Positions 1-11,491 of a stretch of 64,000 nucleotides of DNA are shown in pieces. The translations under genes were made by a program, and so were the position numbers. The stretch covers positions 2,542,001 through 2,606,000 of the forward strand of contig NC_052487.1 in NCBI RefSeq assembly GCF_009730915.1, written 5' to 3'. The notes beneath the pieces were generated by a model, which saw nothing but the letters and a program-made list of their open reading frames with translations, searched no databases and had not been told where the DNA came from. The first letter of the stretch is position 1, and every line of letters begins with the position of its first letter. Origin of the DNA: Dioscorea cayenensis subsp. rotundata. Lineage: Eukaryota; Streptophyta; Magnoliopsida; Dioscoreales; Dioscoreaceae.

Positions 1-234
1 TTCTGGCATAAGATGACCTATGAGATCTTTTTTGTTTGTTTCCATGATCTTTATGGCTATTTTGGTAACCTGAATTACCGAGTTGAAAGTCATAGATTGA
101 TTGATTATTTGGAGAGCACATAACAAATTGTAGGAATGGAATATTGCTTTATAAGATTTGATATTGCTTTAACTGTTTAATGGCTCGTTCGTGAGTTATG
201 TTTTCAATCATATGATATTGGCATTGGTAGAAGT
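1..234. other. Left edge, presumed intron of the KH-domain gene
   Basis: No coding exon is recognisable here. The stretch lies upstream of a LINE remnant and of a KH-gene exon that opens with an acceptor, so it is most simply intron of that gene. Nothing else is seen in it. Confidence 0.4.
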
Positions 235-838
235 AGAAATTTACGATATGTAGGCTCTATCATCCAAGATGACGGGGAACTTGTAGAAGACATCACAAAT
301 AGAATTAAAGTAGGATAGGTAAAATGGAAGGAAGCTTTTGGAGTTTTATTTGATTGTAAAATATCTCTTAGATTGAAAGGTACATTTTATAGAATGGTTA
401 TTACACTAGCGATGATGTATGGGTCAAAATGTTGGGCTATTAAAAATCAACATACTTAAGATGAGCGTGATTGAGATGATAATGTTGAAATGGATGTTAG
501 GCGTTAATTAGGATAGACTGATTAAGGAATGAAGTTATCCGAAATATATTAGGAGTGGCACCTATTAGTGACAAGTTATGAGAGAATCGTTTAAGATGGT
601 ATGGAGATGCCCTAAGGCAACCAGTAGATACCCCATAAAGATAGTGGAAGCGCTTTAGGTGGAGTGTCGGAAAAAAAGATAGAGGTAGACCTAAACGAGG
701 TGCAATAAAAACTTTATGTAAGGATATGTTTGCTCTTGCTTTATTTTGTCTCTTGGATTTTCGTAGAACATCATTCAAGGGAAAGATTCATGTAGCCGAC
801 CACTATTAGTTGGGACTAACGGTTATTGTTGTTGTTAT
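235..838 (+). mobile_element. RTE-clade LINE, decayed 3' end
   Basis: Conceptual translation gives the C-terminal end of a plant RTE-type reverse transcriptase: YVGSIIQDDGE, then KWKEAFGVLFDCKISLRLKG, then a MYGSKCWA motif, then a run like RGRPKRGAIK near 690 and a final HVADP-like segment near 790. Several stops and frame changes interrupt it, so it is dead. The 3' end is a GTT/ATT-rich simple repeat, as is typical of RTE elements. It is strongly 5'-truncated and ends 82 bases before a KH-gene exon, so it probably sits in that gene's intron. I am fairly sure of the clade and less sure of the left boundary. Confidence 0.75.
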
Positions 839-920
839 TCCAGTCCTCTCATGCTGAATGTAGTTATAATTCATTTGTCTAGTCAGGAGCCACTCTGAAT
901 TCAGAACTAATTTTTTTTAG

Positions 921-2098
921 AGGGATTCTGGGCTGCCATATGAATTTCATGAGCGTCCTGGTTCGCTGACACGTGCTGGGTATCCTGGACCTATGGGCGT
1001 GGCTGGGTATCAGAGTTCTGTGAGTGCTGATGGGTATAGAAGTCCTGCCAGTGTATCCAGGTATGCTGGTCCAGCGAGTTCGGTGGGGTATGGTCCTTCA
1101 GGTGCTGCTGGTTACCTGAGTTCTGTGAGTGCTGATGAGCGTCCAGGCCCTGCTAATGTATCTGCATACCCTGGGCCTGCAAATGCCACCAGGTACTCTG
1201 ATCCTGCAAGTGCCACCTGGTACCCTGATCCTGTAAGTGGTGCCAAGTACCCTGATCCTGCAAGTGCCACCTGGTACCCTGATCCTGTAAGTGGTGCCAA
1301 GTACCCTGATCCTGCAAATGCGGCTCGGTACCCTGGTCTGCCAAGTGGAGCTGGATATCATAATGCACCAATTCCTACTGCATATGATGGACCTTTGAGG
1401 AGCACCACCAGGTTGGTTAACTTCTACCATGCAATTAGAACTCTTTTCTGATTTAAGTGTTTTGTGATTGCCCTTCGGTGCATCATCCCAGGTACTCTAC
1501 TATGAACAATTCTGTGGAGATTAAAATTCCTATGGGTGTTGCACCTACGGTTCTTGGAGTGGGTGGGAGCAATATTTCAGAAATCTCTCAGGTAGACGAT
1601 TTATATGTATTTATTGAATGAAAAATTTATTAGTCAGACAAAACGTTAAATGGATAAAGAATGAAGGTGTTCATGACATATATCTAATTCCTAACCGTAG
1701 GTCCGTAACCAAACCATTTTAGCTAGAGAAAATTCAAGTGAGTCATGTTTAACAGCTATAAACAATACTTCTTTCCTCATTCTATTGGAAAGTACATCTT
1801 TTTATTATCTGCTAACTGAAAAACACCCTCTAAGAGGCTCATGTTGTAATTTGTTTAATTCTAATGTTACATTATCAGTAAAAATAATAGCTAAGTCCTT
1901 TTGTGATATCTGTTTTACTTATAGATATCTGGAGCGAGAGTGCAATTACGGGAACCACTTTCTGGTGCATCTGAGTGTGTTATTGAGATATGTGGTTCCT
2001 CTGATCAAATAAAGGCAGCACAAAGTCTCCTTCAGGCCTTCATAGCATCTGGTGGGCGTGATGTGCCTCCACCAACATATGTGCCTCGTTCGTTCTGA
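921..2098 (+). CDS. KH-domain RNA-binding protein, 3' part (exons 921-1411, 1492-1591, 1925-2098)
   Basis: This is the C-terminal end of a multi-KH protein of the plant HEN4/RCF3 kind, which acts in nuclear RNA processing; the rest lies left of the window. The first visible exon follows a T-rich acceptor and encodes RDSGLPYEFHERPGS, then a low-complexity Tyr-Pro-Ala-Ser repeat region. Exons 2 and 3 together make one KH domain split inside the fold: VEIKIPMGVAPTVLGVGGSN supplies the first strand and the GXXG-type loop (GVGG). The domain continues after the intron with ISGARVQL, then IEICGSSDQIKAAQSLLQAF. The protein ends PPTYVPRSF. Junction phases agree at both introns (AG/G, then a whole codon). 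The exact KH subfamily is uncertain. Confidence 0.85.
1201..1308 (+). repeat. Two identical 54-bp tandem copies inside a KH-gene exon
   Basis: The 54 bases at 1201-1254 are repeated without change at 1255-1308, and degenerate copies flank them. Each copy encodes 18 residues built on a Y-P-D-P-(A/V)-S unit. The copy length keeps the reading frame. Perfect identity implies a recent slippage or unequal exchange event, so this is a likely length polymorphism in the protein's disordered linker. Confidence 0.85.
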
Positions 2099-3678
2099 TA
2101 TTTTTTTGGGAACTATGTCTCTCGCGCAACTCAGTTTATGGTGGTTTGGCCATTTGTTCCTATGGCATATTCAGCATTTGATGTCAGCCAACATGTTTAA
2201 TTACCCACAATTGTGTTATTATCTGATCTGCATTGTTTAATGTAGGAAATAACAATCTTTTAGGAATTAAAGTCTGAGTTAAGTTGTGATCACTGTATTT
2301 TTTTTTATTTTATTTGAAATGAATATTGTAACTCTGAAGCAAACTGAAAATTCAAGGATTTGTTGGCAACATTGTAGATGGATGATGTTCTGCTATTCTT
2401 CTGTAGACTGCATCAAAATATTAGCAGTGCCACTAATTGTAGGGTGCTTATTTCATTGTCAACGATGCTAATCATTATTGATGGTGCAGTTGGCATTACT
2501 ATGATCCTTAGCTGCCCTGAGGTATTTTTTCCCTTCCATTGGATTTCATTTTACTTTCATCAACAAATGGGGGCATAATAATCTTACTCTTTCTTTTATG
2601 TCTGGATGCTTAGCTATGCAAAGCTAGTAATACCTGCAAATTTGATTTTATGAATGCAACCATGCAAGAGTGGCTGGTTGATTAATATGATAAATACCAA
2701 TCAGGAGTGGTTATAGTAATTGTAGTTTGCTATTAGTATTTGCTTGTACAGTTTGTTGTACTTGCACAACTTGCTTATATTGCTGTTTGAATTGAGTTCC
2801 ATTGATAATACTGACTGTATGCAGATATGTGACACTAGCGTGTGGTTGCTTCAGAAGAATTCGATGGGCAACTTCTCATGAACATGGAGGTACGCTTACA
2901 CCTATGTTTCCTTGAAAGTACTGTGGTTGTTAACTAGCTTATATCTGTCATTTGTTTGTCCATTGTGTTTGAGCTTTTCTTTTTGTTGAATATATCACAT
3001 GTAAGTTCAATTTCTCTTATACCTTACACATTTTTTTTTGCCTAGTGTGTTTGAAATTCTGTCTTTACTGAGTATATATATAATAATTTCTCTTGTATCT
3101 TACACATATTTGTTTGCTCAGTGTGTTTGGGCTTTTGTTTGTACTGAGAATATCATGTATAAGTGCAACTTCTTTCATATCTTATAGCTTTGTTTGCTCA
3201 GTGCGTTTGCGCTTTTGTTTCTGCTGAATTTATCATATGCTAGTGCAACTTCTATTGGTGGTAATTTTTCCCAAAAATATGGTAAATGCTGCTTGGATTG
3301 TCTTGACATCAATGCTCCACTTTAACTATTGAGTCACTAGTGCATGCAAAACAATAAAGTTGTGACATAGTTTAGTGTACTGTAAGTTGTACCAGATCCT
3401 CAACTTTCACGTAACCCAAGAAAGAAGTCATAATTTGGAATATGTGAATATTGTACTAGTCAATGGTTTTGTAGGGGCGTCTATCATGGCAAAGATATCT
3501 GTTTTTTTTGTGTTGCCAATCTTTCATTATAAACTCATTTAGGATGACAAACTAATTTAGATCTGGACTAAAAGCAATGATAATTTTCATAATAACATTG
3601 ATACTTAGTATTATACAATTGAACTTTGCATAACGAACAAAGGATAATCATATTATTATTAAGCTAATCTTCTTGCAT
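2099..3678. other. 3' flank of the KH gene and spacer to the NAC gene
   Basis: No further coding exon is recognised. Two short stretches flanked by acceptor and donor signals (about 2487-2521 and 2823-2889) could be spliced 3'-UTR exons, but this is weak. The rest is AT-rich spacer between two convergent genes and contains one tandem repeat. Confidence 0.4.
2949..3256 (+). repeat. Degenerate tandem repeat, about four copies of about 75-85 bp
   Basis: Successive blocks share the order: TTTGTTTG-type start, C(T/C)CAGTG(T/C)GTTTG, GCTTTTGTTT, a (C)TGAAT/GATATATCA-like part, then AACTTCT and a TATCTTA(C)A end. The clearest pair is near 3110 and 3190. The copies are diverged, so the repeat is old. 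It lies between the KH gene and the NAC gene and I see no coding potential in it. Confidence 0.65.
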
Positions 3679-4169
3679 TTAGTAGCCTCCTCTCCAGATG
3701 GAATCCTGATGATCAAAAGCCTGTTGTGCAGCGCAATCTGATGCTTTGGAGGAAGTTGCATGATCCTGTGCCATGAAAGAGCTCAAGGTTGCAATGCTAG
3801 GCCATGGCTTCATGACCGTCGGGCTCGATGAAAAGTTCGACCCAAGAAGGTTCGATGACCATGGAAATGGGCTCGAGCTCAAAGCGTCTCTACCAAACCA
3901 ATTCATACACATACTCAGGTCCATCTCCTTGTTGCCATACTTGTGCTTGTTGTTCTCATTAGTTTGCACAGCCTCAAATGAACTAGAATTGTTAACTAGA
4001 TTGTTGAAGATTGACACATCTAGCTCTCCCACATCACTCAGTGAGTTAGTGTTTGTAGGAGACTCAGTCAAGCTTGTAGGTCTCTTGCCATTAGAGTTCT
4101 TTTTGAATACCCTACAAACAACCCATTCTTCCTACAAAGCCATTAAAGGAATGCAATCTTGTTAGAGTA

Positions 4170-4209
<40 letters not shown>

Positions 4210-4640
4210 TACAGACATATATCTTGCACATGAGTAAATATTACCTTTGTAGGTCTATAGGGGAACATATATATATATATAGATAGATATACATTTATCA
4301 TGCGCATGAATAAATATTACCTTTGTAGGTCTGTAGGGGAACTTGGTCTGGTGTCTATACTCATGCATGACCCAATTGGTTTTCTCACCCTTAGGGGCTC
4401 TACCCTTGTAGAACACTAGAGTTTTCTTCATTCCAACCATTGCCCCACAATGAAAGATCTCCTTATCTTTGCCTGTGGTTTTCCAGTAACCAGCATTGGT
4501 TGCTCTATTGGTCCTTAACCCTGTAGGATACTTCCTATCTCTCATGCTAAAGAAGTACCATTCCCTCTCTCCCATATTTGCCTTCTCTGCATTCCAAACA
4601 CACACATTGATCACTTAATATAATTAATGAAGCACCAAAA

Positions 4641-4672
<32 letters not shown>

Positions 4673-4848
4673 TTGCATCTTATTGTGTTGTAACCTGGCA
4701 GATCCCATGGCTCACACTTGTTTAGATCGACTTCGGCAATGGCTCGGGCGATGAAGCCGAAGTCGGACACCTTGTGTGTGAGATAGTAAGTGATGAGCTC
4801 TTCATCAGTAGGATGGAACCTGAATCCTGGAGGAAGAGTGGCCTCCAT
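3679..4848 (-). CDS. NAC-domain transcription factor (exons 4848-4695, 4586-4321, 4131-3679)
   Basis: This is a plant-specific NAC transcription factor, predicted at 290 residues. Residues 1-51 hold [19 protein letters not shown] and [13 protein letters not shown] (subdomains A and B). Exon 2 holds [38 protein letters not shown] and [20 protein letters not shown] (subdomains C and D). Exon 3 opens [11 protein letters not shown] (subdomain E). The C-terminal tail is Ser/Asn-rich and ends DSIWRGGY. The intron positions, after DLP and before EEWVV, are the usual ones for NAC genes. The sequence is closest in feel to the NAM/CUC and NAC100-like group. I see no miR164 complementary site or its VSCFS peptide signature in the tail. 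It is divergent from the DUF1666 gene and convergent with the KH gene. Confidence 0.93.
4190..4342 (-). repeat. Tandem duplication of the NAC exon 2/intron 2 splice junction
   Basis: Bases 4305-4342 hold the last 22 bases of NAC exon 2 plus the donor. A 38-bp copy with only two mismatches lies 76 bases downstream in the gene's sense, at 4229-4266, inside intron 2. The copy keeps an intact GT donor (AAG/GTAATA) and exon-like bases before it. The flanking (TA)n tracts are duplicated too, so slippage across TA repeats is a likely cause. Confidence 0.85.
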
Positions 4849-5333
4849 TGTTAGCTAACTGAATTGAAGGTTGTGTGGTATTAGAGAGTTGGATATTAAT
4901 GGAAGAAGGTAACTGTTCTCTAGAAGCAGTGTTAATCTCATCCAACTCTTTGAAAAAAAAAAAACAAACTATAGTGTATAAACTTTCAAAATTACTTATA
5001 TGTCCATTTGGGTCTAATGTATATGAATGGGAATGGACAAAAGAGGGAAAGGATTTAATGGGTCTGGTTGTAAATATTGGTGGTGGTTTTGGGCAATTTG
5101 GTTGGAAAATTTGGAGTCTTATGGCACACTAGTTTGGGTATCATGTTTGGTCTCACCAAACCACAACAGCTTCTTTCCTACCAGTCAGATGGCCAAAATA
5201 TAAAAACAATGACCCGTTCCAATCTCCACTTTTTTTTAGCAGCCTCTCTCTCAAGCTTTTAATTCTCATTATAAAATTTGGTTGAGTGCAACCATTTCTC
5301 TAGAAAATTCTTCACTCCCATTTAAATACAAAT

Positions 5334-5364
<31 letters not shown>

Positions 5365-6395
5365 ATATATATTATTATATATATATGTATGCATGCATGT
5401 GAATGTATATATGTATGTATGTTTGTATGTATGTATGTATACACACTTATACATATACACATAGATACAGATATGTATGAACTGTAGATTGTGTATAAAC
5501 CATAGATCATAACTGAAATAATTATAACCGCGTAATTCTATTTCTACTAGATTTATAGTGAAACTAAATCCTAAGCTAGAAATAATTTAACAAACTGTTT
5601 GGGGTTGGTACAATACTTAAGGTACTGCTTTGTATATGACTTACATGCATTTATTACATAATATATGTACTGATTTGTTATGAATTAACTAATATTAAAT
5701 AAAGGTTTTTACTTTTTAAGGGGTTAATCTCTTGCTATGTTTAATCCTAGAATGTTGATTACTTCATTAATTAGTAAAATATTAAAATTAATATAATAAT
5801 TATTTTAAGCATGCATGTTACATAGGTTATTAGACAGGATAGCGAGTTGAGCAGGCCTTTTACTGATGTTTACTGTATTGATCAACATGGTTGGGTTCTA
5901 ATTAGAATTGAGGATTGGATCATATACTGGCTCAAAGGATTAAAGCTAATAATTTGAATCTAATTATGTATATATATATATATATATAACCAAGTTTTCT
6001 CATGAAAAAATCAGCATAATAAGAATTGGAAAAGTAAGTGTGTGTATATATAAATAACTAAAATGGTTAATTAATCAGTGGAAAACAAGATTAGTGGTGA
6101 TACTTAGCTTAACCATATAAGCAATCTCCCCCAACATCCATCCACATCACCTATCATTTCTGCTTCATCTTTTCCCCCATTTTCATGAATCACACTTTAT
6201 AATTAACTAAAAAAGGAAGAAGAAATGTACTAGTTTATTCTTTTTGGTGCTTTACTTGAGCTGATGTGTTCCTTGATATCTACTACAAGTATATATATAA
6301 TTTTTTTAAAAAAAAATTATATGAATGTGATTATCTTTAAGCTACTAATAAAAGGTGTCATTGTGTGGTCTCAACCCTGAGAAATTAAAAGCACT
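4849..6395. other. Shared upstream region of the divergent NAC and DUF1666 genes
   Basis: There is no open frame with recognisable content. The region is AT-rich and holds simple repeats and the presumed promoters of both genes. Single promoter elements cannot be assigned with confidence. Confidence 0.5.
5335..5445 (+). repeat. (CT)n followed by (TA)n and (GTAT)n microsatellites
   Basis: A CT run begins near 5335, passes into ATAT at about 5365, then into GCATGCATG and a GTATGTAT run to about 5445. It is a compound simple repeat in the NAC/DUF1666 intergenic region. Confidence 0.9.
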
Positions 6396-8520
6396 ATGAA
6401 CCTTAGAGACATCATCCTGCCATCTTTTTTCTATAATGCAACAACATCAACAACATCATCAACAACAATAAGCTCTCCCACCACCTTTCTCTCATTCTTT
6501 GTTGCCTTCTCATTCCATGGAAACAACATCACAACTACTCTACAATGGAGATCTCATGCCAATCTAATGTTTCTTTTCCTTCTCTTCCTCTTCCAAATCT
6601 CTTCCTTTCTTCTCTGCAAGCTCTTCAACTCTCTCTACTCCAAAAGACTTCTTCTACTCTCTCAAAGGTTTGCATGCATGCATGCATGCATGCATGCATG
6701 AATTTTGTTTCTGTTTCATATATATATATATATATATATGCTAAGTGTTTATTTTTGTAGGGATTTTGTGGAGAAGAATGAGTGTGAAGATGGATACATT
6801 TCTTGTGGTTCAATCTCTGTTGAGGTTATTGGAGAGGAAGACCATGTTTTCTTCTCAGATTTTTCAGAATATGATTCCCCTTTGGATGATCTTGCAGACT
6901 GTGATGCTTTATCCACACCTTCTGCTTGTCCTTCACCAATCATATCCTCATCTGAAAATGCTGCTTTTGATGGTATGTATGTGTTTCCAAAAATTTAAAT
7001 TTGTTTCTTATATATATATATATATTTATATATATGTTTATATATTTTTAAGACTTTAATGGAAACAGTTGAAGAAGTGTTTAATGGAGAAGAAGCTAAT
7101 TCTGATGAGAAGAAGTACATCATAATTGAAGCTCATAAAGAGAAGAAGCAGCAAAACTATGGTGAGTCTCTGAATGGAGATTACTCCACCTCAAAGAGTT
7201 CCATTGAATGGAGAAGTTCAGCTATACTTCGAGACTCCGAAACCGATTACCCCTTCTCCTCTTCGTCGAGACGAAGCTCCTCTCGATGGGAATCGTACAC
7301 AATGTTCCGTAAATACGACGAAGAAATGCTCTTCTTTGATAGGATCAGTGAACAGAAACTCAATGAAACAGGTTCTGCATGCATTACTATTTCTCTTCTT
7401 CAATAATTTAATTTTCTTTTGCTAAATATTATACATATGTTACTCTGCATGCATGAAACTTCACCAGAATATCTTAGGACATTCAAGGTCAAAAGATCAA
7501 TATCTCAAAGAATAGTTCACAAGTTGACACCACTGAGGAAGCACTCACCAGAAGGGAGTATAAGAAACCCATATGAAGAGTTGGAGAGTGCTTATGTGTC
7601 TCAAATTTGCTTAACTTGGGAGGCATTGAATTGGAATTACAGCCATTTTCAGAGATCAATCAATGTTAATCAATGCATGAAGAATTCAGGTTGTCCTGCA
7701 AGAGTTGCTCAACAATTTCAGCAATTCGAAGTCCTTCTTCATCGGTTCATCGAGAACGAGCCTTTCGAGCATGGCCGTCGCCCTGAAGTCTATGCTAGAA
7801 TGAGGATTTGCTCTCCAAAACTACTCCAAGTTCCTGAATTTAAAGGTTAGTTTCATACACACACACACACACACACATATATATATTCCTCTCTTTTTTC
7901 ATTTAAACAATTTTGATCACTAATATATCAATCAATTAATGAATAAATCTTTGCTTGTTTAAAGATTTAGAAGGTGATGAGAGAAAGGAGGAAGTGAGTT
8001 CAAGGGTTTCATATACTGAATTCCTGGTTATTTTAGAAGACTGCATTAAAACATTCATGAGCTTTCTTGAGGCTGATAAAGAGACCCCTTGTGAGATGTT
8101 CAGAGCCTTTATAATCAAGAAAACAATCTCAGTTGATCAAAACCATCTCTTCTTGATCAAGAGAGCACATAGAAAAGTAATTAAACACATCATCTCCTAA
8201 TCATCAGCTTTCTTAGTTGTCTTACTAATTAATCTCTGCCTTAATTAATAGCATGTTGTTATATTGATGTTCAGAAGAAGATGAGGATCAAAGAGCTGGA
8301 AAGAAGCAGGAAATGTTTCAAAAAACGGAAGGCAAAGTATCCACAAGGAATGGAAGCACTGATGGTGCTTATAGACTTGAAAGTGGTGTCCAGAGTGCTA
8401 AGAATGGCAGGAATCAGTGAAGAACAATTGCACTGGTGTGAAGAGAAGTTGAACAAAGTAGAGGTTTTGGATGGCAAAGTTCAAAGAGACTCCTCCCCAC
8501 TGTTTTTCCCTGTACACTGA
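6396..8520 (+). CDS. DUF1666 family protein (six exons)
   Basis: Predicted exons are 6396-6667, 6761-6972, 7069-7371, 7468-7845, 7965-8176 and 8275-8520, giving 540 residues with every junction in phase. Residues about 56-77 form a strongly hydrophobic segment (FLFLLFLFQISSFLLC), a likely membrane anchor. The middle is acidic and Ser-rich. From about residue 260 the conserved DUF1666 region follows, with ESAYVSQICLTWEALNWNY, then ARVAQQFQQFEVLLHRFIE, then KCFKKRKAKYPQ and a final LHWCEEKLNKVEVLDGKVQR. The family's function is unknown; some databases mislabel members as ribosomal L34Ae or DNA ligase. The start was chosen as the first in-frame ATG of a 5' exon, which could be wrong, while the later exons are secure. 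Confidence 0.88.
6670..6740 (+). repeat. (TGCA)n and (TA)n microsatellites in DUF1666 intron 1
   Basis: A perfect ATGC/TGCA run starts two bases after the donor of intron 1 and ends near 6700. A (TA)n run follows at about 6718-6740. Together they make up most of this 93-base intron, so intron length is probably variable. Confidence 0.9.
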
Positions 8521-9850
8521 TCACTAATAATTCACTTAGTTTTTAGAGTTCTTGATGAAAAGATAAAGTGCCAAGGACTTCATCTTTGTATATATATACA
8601 CACACACACACAGACATATATAGTGTAAAAAAGGAAAAGAAAAAGAAAGAAGAGCAAGAGCTATAGATTTTGTTCTTGATAATAAAAAGTAAAAGTTGTG
8701 AGAGAGTAGAGACGAAGACAAGAATAACTTTAGTAGCTTTTGCTTTTTATTATTAGTCTTTATTATATTATATCTAAACTGCATTACTGCATTACTACAT
8801 TAATTAATAATTAACTAGAAGCTTGAACATGTGACTAAGAAAAGATAAGGTATAGCAATTAAAGCATGATGGCTCAAACCAATGAAGCTCTTTACTCTTT
8901 TTAGAACAATTGATAACTCTAAAGTGTAATGGATCTAGCTCATTAGATTTGTTTCATTAAGTCCTCAAATCATTCATCTTTTTAGCTTCATGATCATATT
9001 ATTAATTACTATGTGAGACCAACCAAGGTCTACATCATTTGTATTTTTTAAGCACTGGACCATTCAAACAATAGGGAGCAGAAGATCATATCTATATATA
9101 TATATATATATTTGTATGTACAACAAATTAAAATCATAATAAAAAAAAAAAAGACATAAGTGAAACATGATGAATAAGAGACACATAGTTGCAAACAGGT
9201 CACAAGGATGGTGGGGGTGGACCTGCAAAGATACAGAAACCAAAGGGACACTTGAAAACAACACTTGCATTGCTCCTCTTGCTCTTCTTCTTCCTCCCTC
9301 TTCCTCCATGTCCATGAGCACAAGGGTACTTTCTGATGACCCTAATCATATAGGCCCTTCATCTCATAGACTAGCCCCTAGCATGCCCTTCTCAACTAAA
9401 TATCCGGGCAGCACTTTGTAAGAGGTGCCCTTGTCTTTACTACCCTCAAAGGGATCACCTTCTTCCACCTCCCAACATGTCCTTCTTCATTCACTCTCCC
9501 ATTTATGAATCCAATGCTTCTCTCTCTCTCTCTCTCTCATTCCACTCTTCTTCTCTTATAATTATTCATGCAAAGCTTTCACTTTCACTGTCTTTTAATA
9601 ATAAATTAATTTTCCCTTCAACTCTGTGAGCCAGCTCAGTAAATAAATAATAGACAGAGAAAGAGATACAAGACATAAGAGTGTATTATAGAGTAGGTTT
9701 TGTAGGGTAGAAAAGCAGCAAGGGCACGTCCCTCTCACTCTCCCCCCATCCCAACCAAGTAGCACTAGTACTCCCCCAGAGCCCCTCCCCTCCCCTTCCC
9801 CTCTAACACTCACGGAAACCAATGTCTCTCTTTTCAGTTCATATACACAT

Positions 9851-9884
<34 letters not shown>

Positions 9885-10037
9885 CTATATAAGCTAAGTT
9901 AGTAAGCTAAGTGTTGTTTTGATGAAGATAAAATAATAGTAATATAGATAAGAGAGAGAGAAAGCGACGGCTATGCAGTGAGAACTGATAGAAGGACCTT
10001 GAAAGCCACCCCTCTCCATCTCTCAAACTCTCTTACT

Positions 10038-10068
<31 letters not shown>

Positions 10069-10292
10069 ATCTATTCACATTTCACACCACCCCTTCACCT
10101 CTTAAAGACCATCCCCCAAACTGCAGTCTTTGTGTCTCTTAAACTCTTACTATAACTCTTTCCCTTCCATCCTTTTCTTCTCTCCCAGTTGATTATACAT
10201 TCACAACCAGTTCTCCATTCTCTCTTATTCTTTGTCTTCTATATATATATATATATATATATATCTCTCTTCCTCTCCTAAGAGAAATTATC
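8521..10292. other. DUF1666-JAG spacer with CT-rich leader
   Basis: No gene is recognised. The right part, from about 9490, is very pyrimidine-rich, with (CT)n runs near 9523-9538 and 10037-10068 and a GA run near 9951-9963. It probably holds the promoter and long 5' leader of the JAG-type gene, and CT/GA tracts of this kind are candidate binding sites for plant BPC (GAGA-binding) factors. That role is inference only. Confidence 0.5.
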
Positions 10293-11453
10293 ATGTAAAT
10301 TATATGACTCTTTTCTTTATTCTCTCTTGCTCTCCTATATATATATATGTATAAGTGACTGGATTTGGTGTTGTTGTAGGAGGAGTACACCAGAAGGGAA
10401 CCCTTTGGACCTGAACAACTTGCCTGAGGAGTATGGCAAACAACCCTTGGAAGAGAGCTCCACCACAACTGCTGCTTCCACTGACACTGCCAGTAAATTA
10501 AGCTTTTCTCTTTTTGATCAAACAGTGGTCACTATACCTTCACTTGTTCAAGTTCACTAGCTAAATCTTAACCTCAAAACATTATTTAGGGTTTAAGAAG
10601 AAGAAGGGTTCTGGTAAGGATGATGCCAAGGTTTATGAGTGCCGTTTTTGTTCCTTAAAGTTCTGCAAATCTCAAGCTCTTGGTGGCCACATGAACAGAC
10701 ATCGCCAAGGCAATTAATCCACTCTCTCTCTTTTCATTTCTATATCTCCCACTATATCTATATATATATATATATATATAGATATATATGTATGCATGTA
10801 CTTCATCATATGATATTGTTAATTCTTTGTATAATTCAGAGAGGGAGACTGAGACACTCAACAGAGCTCGCCAACTGGTTTTCAGCACTGATGGAGGCCA
10901 TGGATCTCATATTGGGTATATATATATATATACACACACACAAACATATATATATTATAATTCACTGTGATTTTTTCTTTTCTTTCATTTATAATATATA
11001 TGTTGGTGAAAATAATAATGGATTAGGTTGAGGGAGATGAACATAGGAGGAGGTGGTGGAATGCAAAGTATAAGCCCAGGGAGTTTCCAGCACAGAGGAG
11101 GTGTTGCTGAACAATGTTTGCCTCTCAGGCCAATGTATCCAAGACTACCAACACAACCATATGTTTACCCTTCTTCTTCTTCTTCTTCTTCTTCTTCACA
11201 TCATGTGGCTTATCCTGCTCCTTATCCTCCTCCACCCCATCACCCTCCAGTTGGTGACTATTTCATTGGCCATGTCATTAGTGGCAGTGGAAGTGGGGTA
11301 AACTCACAGAGGCAAGCAGTAAACCCTAACCCTAATTATAGTACTAGTGGTGGGGGTGATCAAACAAACTACACTTGTTATGGAGCTCCACTTCCTCAGA
11401 ACTTTCAGGTTGGAGATAGACTTCCAGTAACTAGAGAAAGTGCAACTACTAGT

Positions 11454-11491
<38 letters not shown>

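Noticed and set aside
1098-1430. Antisense frames over the KH repeat exon
   Set aside because: They are shadows of the in-frame 54-bp repeat on the other strand.
3679-4131. miR164 target site in the NAC gene
   Set aside because: CUC/NAM-type NAC genes often carry it, but neither the 21-base complement nor the VSCFS peptide it encodes is visible in exon 3.
9064-9421. Small secreted-peptide gene in the DUF1666-JAG spacer
   Set aside because: A hydrophobic run (LALLLLLFFF) exists in one frame, but it has no start codon in a sensible place and ends at once. No CLE, CEP or IDA-type motif follows.
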